In this document: in pieces, positions 18,428-19,985 of the stretch
Layout of the letters: each line of letters opens with the position of its first letter
How positions within the stretch are numbered: the first letter of the stretch is position 1
DNA from: Terana coerulea
Taxonomy: Eukaryota; Basidiomycota; Agaricomycetes; Polyporales; Phanerochaetaceae
Assembly: GCA_024811115.1 (NCBI GenBank)
Contig: JAKOGH010000347.1
Coordinates: forward strand, 1-19,985
Reading direction: 5' to 3'
Length of the DNA: 19,985 bases
The notes under the pieces: generated by a model
The model's input: only the letters and a program-made list of their open reading frames with translations
Databases searched by the model: none
Told to the model about the DNA's origin: nothing
Position numbers and translations under genes: made by a program

Positions 18428-18937
18428 TTGCGAGTGTCTCGGCGGGCTGAACTGAGCGGTAGATACCACATGTATGCTACTGCATTGAATGGAACAGGTT
18501 TCCTTCGACTATCAGACCGATGTGTGCATAATAAGTTATTCAACGCGTGTCAGAGTTGCAAAGGAAAAACCTTGCCAAGTGATTGGCTGCTCGACTCTGG
18601 AGCGTCATTTCACTTTACCGGTCAAAGAAGTTTATTGTGCAACCTGTGCAACATTGACCCAATTGTCGTTCAAACGGCTAATGGGCATGTAATTATCGGG
18701 AAGGTGACTCATCATCAACTACCGTCCGCGTGTAGTAGAACAATTAAAGTCTTACTGAGAAACGTTCGACTCATGCCTTCACAAAAAGACATGAATCTTA
18801 TCTCGCTTGGTCAGCTGCTACGACAAAACCGGTTAATCGAGGGTGACGCAACTACTTTGAAAATCCTGGACGGTGATAATTGCCAGGAATTGTGCAATTC
18901 GTGCCGCTTTATCCAAATGCAACAATGTACTATTTAG
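18428..18937 (+). pseudogene. Ty1/copia protease and GAG-pre-integrase start
   Basis: One uninterrupted frame starts with a Cys/His stretch (CVHNKLFNACQSCKGK) and the retropepsin-type active site WLLDSGASFHFTG (catalytic Asp at 18593-18595). It continues VVQTANGHVIIGK and the conserved MNLISLGQLLRQN and LKILDGD. The frame stops at 18937, but family sequence continues in another frame (MYYLDTDRDGLALVSHEI, about 18927-18980), so a frameshift lies near 18890-18925. The protease core itself looks intact. Confidence 0.8.
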
Positions 18938-19985
18938 ACACTGACCGAGACGGCCTTGCGCTAGTCTCGCACGAAATAATGCATAGACGTTTTGGACATC
19001 CCTCTGAGGATCCTCGTCGGCCCGTCGGCAACGACGGAATGTCCTGATTTTGACTACGACAAGTCGGACTCACCCTGCTCTGGCTGCGCACAAGGAAAGA
19101 TGCACAATCGCTCTTTCCCGTGACGCCTCAACGAGCATCGCGACACTTTGAGCTCATTCACAGTGACGAAAGAGCCGGTTGATTCATATCACCAGTACAA
19201 GTATATCATCACCTTTGTCGATGATTATACGTCGTATGCATGAATTATTTGCCTAAGGCTAACATCCGTCGCCATCCAAGCGACAAAAAACTTTCTTGCT
19301 ATGGTTCGAAACCGGCCATAAAGCTAATGTCGAGCTGGATGTCGGATGCAGGGGAGAATACAAGTCAAACACATTCATTCGAATGCTAAAGGACGCGGGG
19401 ATTAAAATCCTAACTAGCATTCCACATACTCCACAGCAGAATGGACGGCTGAAGCGGTTGTCGAACCCTCATGGACAAGCAGAGGCTATGCGCTTCGGCT
19501 TGCATCCCTCCTTCGTGGTGGGGATTTGCAGTTATGCACGCTGAGTGCTTCTGGCCGCACTCTCGTTTTATGATTAAAATGGGTTCGCCTTATGAGGCAC
19601 TCATGGGTGAAAAACCACGTGTTGATAATATCGCGTATTTGGCTGCGGTGCATGGATCTTTATCCCTGCGGTGTTGAAAGAACAAACTACAGCCTAAGTC
19701 CGAAATGATGACATACATCGGACACGATGAGCACGGTTGGACCTTGTGAGAGGACCGACAACGTCGTGTTTTACTTTCAACTCAAGTCAGTGGTGTGAAA
19801 TCTATTTCCCCAAGTGTCCTGACGGCAAAATACCAGCGTGGCTGTGCCTGTGCAAAACACCAAAAATGCGAATGACAGCAAGTCTTCGCAAGGTGCGAAT
19901 CCGGATGATAGTGACGACAATGCGCCACCAGCACAAACGGCGAAGCTGCACCTCGTCCTAACCCTCCTTCCCGCCAAAAAGAGAC
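18938..19985 (+). pseudogene. Ty1/copia integrase region, frameshifted and cut by the window edge
   Basis: Integrase inserts the element's cDNA. The zinc-binding HHCC part is visible: HEIMHRRFGHPSED (about 18969-19010) and CSGCAQGKMHNRSF (about 19078-19120). The catalytic core follows in several frames: FELIHSDERAG, KYIITFVDDYTSYA, RGEYKSNTFIRML, SIPHTPQQNGR (near 19420). The glutamate expected just after NGR (NGRAER type) is disrupted, because a base appears missing near 19446-19450. Then come PPSWWGFAVMHAE, SPYEALMGEKPRVDNI and YIGHDEHGWTL, then an Asp/Asn/Ser-rich linker to the window end. The second catalytic block reads LDVGCRGEY where S/T-D-N-G-G-E is usual. Reverse transcriptase and RNase H would lie beyond 19985. 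Confidence 0.8.

Noticed and set aside
1..19985. tRNA or rRNA genes
   Set aside because: I scanned for cloverleaf-type A and B boxes and conserved rRNA strings and saw none that I could support.

Overview
The window looks like transposon-rich, decaying chromosomal DNA from a filamentous basidiomycete, most likely an Agaricomycete. The evidence is: short GT-AG introns of about 50-75 bp in nearly every gene-like stretch; a secreted/membrane protein family, a coiled-coil protein family and a Ty1/copia polyprotein that I know from that group; and no operons or bacterial signals. I found no gene with an intact reading frame. Almost every recognisable gene has at least one frameshift, nonsense codon or truncation, and many of the breaks are single-base indels, so uncorrected sequencing error is a serious alternative to true decay for part of them.

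Layout. (1) 1-7.0 kb: three decayed minus-strand copies of one single-pass membrane protein family (1-392, cut by the window edge; 2957-4159; 5482-6736). The first and third also share their upstream regions, so they are segmental duplicates. Between them lie a plus-strand short-chain dehydrogenase/reductase pseudogene (about 1525-2719) with seven recognisable exons, and a weak leucine-rich-repeat-cap-like fragment (4510-4986). (2) 7.58-10.11 kb: a plus-strand, multi-exon gene copy (copy A) of a basidiomycete coiled-coil family of unknown function. (3) 10.1-11.8 kb: a spacer with the 3' part of a minus-strand gene of unknown, probably transposon-associated function, and a cluster of short palindromes. 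(4) 11.82-15.89 kb: a second, inverted copy of the same coiled-coil gene (copy B). It is nearly identical to copy A, lacks its 3' end, and is split by a 1.9 kb insert (12055-13943). The insert has terminal inverted repeats and many CCGTAGC-type subterminal repeats. (5) 15892-19985: the 5' part of a Ty1/copia retrotransposon, with 5' LTR, primer-binding site, gag, protease and integrase. It is inserted eight bases upstream of copy B's start codon and runs off the window.

How the parts relate. The history can be read as layers: the coiled-coil gene acquired a nonsense codon; it was duplicated in inverted orientation; each copy then collected its own indels; and copy B was broken by the 1.9 kb element, by the copia element, and at its 3' end. 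Nothing indicates that these genes work together as a system. The most informative features are the long inverted duplication with a built-in empty site for the insert, the half-tRNA-type primer-binding site of the copia element, and the parallel decay of the membrane-protein paralogs.
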